Position numbers and translations under genes: made by a program. A stretch of 7,423 bases of DNA from Candidatus Sigynarchaeota archaeon (GTDB lineage Archaea > Asgardarchaeota > Jordarchaeia > Jordarchaeales > Jordarchaeaceae): assembly GCA_030587505.1 (NCBI GenBank), contig JAUQYY010000250.1, positions 1-7,423 on the forward strand, written 5' to 3'. Below are positions 5,939-7,423 of the stretch, piece after piece; the stretch's first letter is position 1, and every line of letters begins with the position of its first letter. The notes under the pieces are model-generated. The model did no database searches and was not told the origin of the DNA. It saw only the letters and a list, made by a program, of their open reading frames with translations.

Positions 5939-6760
5939 CTAAAGGTTAAGCTCACTAACCTTTTTCTTTAACAGGTCAATTATTTCGTTTCTCATTCCAC
6001 CAAACTCGGATTCCGGCAAAATTACAAGGTCGCGGCCATCAAGGGAAACCTTACAGAGAACCCCGCCTGCACTTGAAAACTCGTAAGTCGGCTTTCCATC
6101 ACTCGACAGGACGCTTTTCACCTGGAAACCGGAAAACTTCGTGGCTAGGATAACTGCCAAGAGACCAAGCTTAACCTGACCAGCTAACTCGGGATCAATC
6201 GCTGAGACCGGCTCTGCACGACCGACCGGCTCGGGTGAAACAGCCGGCTCAGGGACAGCCTCGGCGACTGGAGCTGGCTCAGGGGCAGAAACAGGCTCTG
6301 TGGGGGCTGGCTGCGGCGTAGGTTCAGGCGGCGTGTATGCTTCCTGCTCCGCCGGCTGGACCGCGGGGGCAGCCTGCGGTTTTGGTCCAACCTCCATCAG
6401 AAACTGGTCTTTCATTGTGAATTTCCGGTTGAAGATCGCGGTCAGCTCTTTGTGGTTGCTCTGGGTCTCCGGGTCGTCCATGGTGGATTCGTCGACAATC
6501 TTTAGTTCTTTGAGGTCATGTCCGATGTGGAGTTGCCCGTATGCGAATCCCGACTTTTTAATGGACTGCGCGGTGCGCAGCGCTGACCTCTTGCGGACGA
6601 TGCTGCAGTCTTTTCCGAACCACAAGTAGAGGGTATCGTTGTACTCGTCTATGATTGCTACTATCCTATCACCAGAAAGGTTCTCATATTTGAAGGGGAG
6701 GGGAACCTTTTCTCCGTGTTCAATTTGAAGCATGAGCATATAGCTGGGTCTGCCAGACAA
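5939..6760 (-). CDS. Gelsolin-like domain protein with Pro/Glu/Ala-rich linker and C-terminal domain
   Basis: This is a 273-residue soluble protein in three parts. Residues 33-90 resemble a gelsolin/villin repeat: a hydrophobic strand IVAIID, then TLYLW, then W47-x-G-K50 followed by x(9)-A60-L-x-T-A64, and a later strand ELKIVD. This matches the family's W-x-G-K-x(n)-A-A-L-x-x-A pattern in spacing. A conserved-looking extension runs to about 125. Residues 127-187 are a low-complexity linker rich in Pro, Glu, Ala and Val. Residues 188-273 form a second domain, a helix, beta strands (TYEFSS, VLCKVSLDG, DLVILPE) and a C-terminal helix, which I do not recognise. Gelsolin domains bind and sever or cap actin in eukaryotes, and Asgard archaea encode them; a cytoskeletal role here is inference only. 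The start is TTG: an in-frame TGA lies 2 codons upstream and a perfect GGTGAT ribosome-binding site has 5-nt spacing. There is no signal peptide. Confidence 0.75.
   Translation of the reverse strand: MSGRPSYMLMLQIEHGEKVPLPFKYENLSGDRIVAIIDEYNDTLYLWFGKDCSIVRKRSALRTAQSIKKSGFAYGQLHIGHDLKELKIVDESTMDDPETQSNHKELTAIFNRKFTMKDQFLMEVGPKPQAAPAVQPAEQEAYTPPEPTPQPAPTEPVSAPEPAPVAEAVPEPAVSPEPVGRAEPVSAIDPELAGQVKLGLLAVILATKFSGFQVKSVLSSDGKPTYEFSSAGGVLCKVSLDGRDLVILPESEFGGMRNEIIDLLKKKVSELNL
5941..5965. terminator. Hairpin terminator between trmI and the gelsolin-like gene, probably bidirectional
   Basis: AAAGGTTA (5941-5948) and TAACCTTT (5956-5963) form a perfect 8-bp stem with a 7-nt loop. On the plus strand it runs into a T5 run (5961-5965) and ends the trmI operon. 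On the minus strand a pyrimidine-rich stretch with a T5 run follows about 14 nt later and can end the gelsolin-like gene. The stem lies within the last codons of that gene. Confidence 0.55.
6200..6382. repeat. Imperfect repeats encoding the Pro/Glu/Ala linker
   Basis: This stretch, translated on the minus strand, encodes residues 127-187 and contains recurring short units such as EPxP, PEPAV, AEPVS and TEPVS. On the plus strand GGCTC followed by A or T and G occurs repeatedly between about 6200 and 6300. Such DNA can change length by slippage, so linker length may vary between strains. Confidence 0.6.
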
Positions 6761-6764
6761 TTTA

Positions 6765-6808
6765 CATCACCGTTCAAAATTTATTATTCTCGTGATGGAC
6801 TATAAGCC
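6765..6808 (-). promoter_or_regulatory. Promoter region and decisive ribosome-binding site of the gelsolin-like gene
   Basis: Read on the minus strand, GGTGATG (complement of 6765-6771) precedes the TTG start by 4-5 nt and decides it. CTTATAG (complement of about 6801-6807) is the best-placed TATA candidate, giving a leader near 17 nt. A second AT-rich box, AATAATAAATTTT (6778-6790), is too close to leave room for the ribosome-binding site. Confidence 0.45.
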
Positions 6809-6879
6809 TTCCGCAGAAGCACTTAAAAGGAAATTAAAACAAAAAATGATTTGAATATTAAGTGGTTAAACCTACTGTT

Positions 6880-7031
6880 AAAGTTTTCCCAGCCTACTAA
6901 CTACAGTGAACCCAACTCCAAATACGAGCGACCATGAGGGTTGGCTGAGAGGGTAGGGAAGCCCTCCTCTCCACTCCTTTAACCCCATTTTCGGCTATCA
7001 CAAGATAGCCATTATTCTTTTTTATTTGGAG
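6880..7031 (+). ncRNA. Possible structured non-coding RNA in the 6761-7211 gap
   Basis: A 451-bp gap without a convincing gene contains nested inverted repeats. CTCCAAATA (6916-6924) pairs perfectly with TATTTGGAG (7023-7031) and encloses two further helices. The first is GGGTT (6938-6942) with AACCC (6981-6985), extendable by two G-U pairs. It is capped by GAGAGG (6947-6952) plus AGGG (6955-6958) pairing with CCCT (6962-6965) plus CCTCTC (6966-6971), with a 2-nt bulge and a 3-nt loop. The second is GGCTATC-ACAA-GATAGCC (6993-7010). This gives a three-way junction. A T-rich tail follows the last hairpin on the plus strand, and a TATA-like stretch near 6852-6860 could start a transcript near 6880. 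It is not recognisable as a tRNA, SRP RNA or RNase P RNA. A transposon remnant with short inverted ends is an alternative. The strand and boundaries are inferred. Confidence 0.35.
6993..7022 (+). terminator. Perfect hairpin followed by a T-rich tract
   Basis: GGCTATC (6993-6999), loop ACAA and GATAGCC (7004-7010) form a perfect 7-bp stem, followed on the plus strand by ATTATTC and a T6 run (7018-7023). This is a terminator layout for a plus-strand transcript, yet no plus-strand gene lies upstream. It therefore supports an unannotated RNA. It may equally be part of the three-way junction. Confidence 0.4.
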
Positions 7032-7175
7032 ATACTTAAACGTTTGGCTCGAAAAAACGCTTCCAGTGGTGTTGATGTCGTGACGCGTACTCACGGCCTG
7101 TTGGGGGGTGAGGATTGAACGTTCTTCTCAAACCGTTTTGGATGATATTATCGGAGAAATAGGTTAAAGGTTAAT

Positions 7176-7182
7176 AAAAAAA
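7176..7182 (-). terminator. Oligo-T terminator of the right-edge gene
   Basis: An A7 run on the plus strand, T7 on the minus strand, lies about 30 bp beyond the TAA stop of the right-edge gene. It is followed by tandem GGTTAA copies (7162-7175 on the plus strand). It fits archaeal oligo-T termination. Confidence 0.45.
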
Positions 7183-7211
7183 TGTGTGTGATAGGGTCAT
7201 AGCGGGAAATT

Positions 7212-7423
7212 TTACCGTTTAAACCTGCCTCTGAAACCCTTAGCCTTTACTGTGATCTCCTTTTCGGGAACTAGCTCCTCGTAGGTTCTCTCCAGTCGGG
7301 TTAGCCGGCGGTGTGAAGCGAAGGGAGCGAATTCGATACCGCCGGTCTCATAAAACTTGGAGAAGAATTCCACCCAGTGCAATCGCAGGCTGTTCAGGAA
7401 GCTCACAATTCCCTCCAGCAGCA
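7212..7423 (-). CDS. C-terminal end of an unrecognised protein, cut by the right edge
   Basis: The frame is open to the right edge, so only the last 70 or so residues are seen. They comprise LLEGIVSFLNSLRLHWVEFF, then SKFYETGGIEFAPFASHRR, then LTRLERTYEELVPEKEITVK, ending KGFRGRFKR before TAA. The first half looks like an amphipathic helix with aromatic residues. The tail is strongly basic (8 Lys/Arg among the last 15), suggesting nucleic-acid contact or a disordered end. The GTG at 7404-7406 is an in-frame Val codon and need not be a start, because the frame continues upstream without a stop. I cannot name the family from this fragment. It is transcribed in the same direction as the gelsolin-like gene but is separated from it by 451 bp and a T7 tract, so it is probably not in the same operon. 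Confidence 0.6.
   Translation of the reverse strand, partial: LLEGIVSFLNSLRLHWVEFFSKFYETGGIEFAPFASHRRLTRLERTYEELVPEKEITVKAKGFRGRFKR

Noticed and set aside
6200..6382. Repeats considered as a CRISPR array or minisatellite
   Set aside because: The repeats are imperfect, keep the reading frame and encode a Pro/Glu/Ala linker; there are no spacers of uniform length.
6897..7094. Minus-strand frame of 65 codons in the large gap
   Set aside because: It has a GTG start without a clear ribosome-binding site and an unremarkable composition. It is superimposed on the nested inverted repeats, which explain the sequence better.
7040..7135. GC-richer patch with short inverted repeats (CGTGA/TCACG near 7079-7095, CTCAC/GTGAG 7090-7112)
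   Set aside because: The stems are only 5 bp and mutually exclusive, and no tRNA or box C/D motif set is present, so there is no reason to call an RNA here.

Overview
The window reads as archaeal chromosome. Several genes are archaeal in type: a TrmI-type tRNA m1A methyltransferase with archaeal features and an orotidine-5'-phosphate decarboxylase with the archaeal 'MSHPGA' strand. AT-rich TATA-box-like elements lie at suitable distances from starts, Shine-Dalgarno motifs are of the GGAGG/GGTGAT type, and oligo-T tracts follow some genes. GTG and TTG starts are common. A [NiFe]-hydrogenase maturation protease suggests an anaerobic, H2-metabolising lineage, and the AmrS-like radical SAM enzyme fits that. 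A gelsolin-like domain could point to Asgard or TACK relatives, but I cannot place the organism further from sequence alone.

Layout. Positions 1-319 hold the 3' part of a hydrogenase maturation protease, followed by a T7 tract. Positions 403-1179 hold pyrF with its own promoter. It converges on a coiled-coil protein gene (1211-1735, minus). A 260-bp divergent spacer rich in inverted and direct repeats separates that gene from a polytopic membrane protein (2000-3352, plus). This converges on an orphan 126-residue protein (3438-3818, minus). After a second divergent spacer, a two-gene operon follows: an AmrS-like radical SAM enzyme (4087-5121) and TrmI (5138-5905), 16 bp apart. TrmI converges on a gene (5939-6760, minus) encoding a gelsolin-like domain, a Pro/Glu/Ala linker and a C-terminal domain. 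A hairpin with T tracts on both sides sits at their junction. A 451-bp gap (6761-7211) contains a nested inverted-repeat structure that may be a non-coding RNA. The 3' end of an unrecognised minus-strand gene (7212-7423) closes the window.

Functionally this is mostly a set of short, separate transcription units: pyrimidine synthesis, hydrogenase maturation and tRNA modification, interspersed with lineage-specific proteins. I see no transposase, CRISPR array, rRNA or tRNA gene. The points most worth following are the gelsolin-like protein, the possible structured RNA at about 6880-7031, and the pairing of an AmrS-like radical SAM enzyme with a tRNA methyltransferase.
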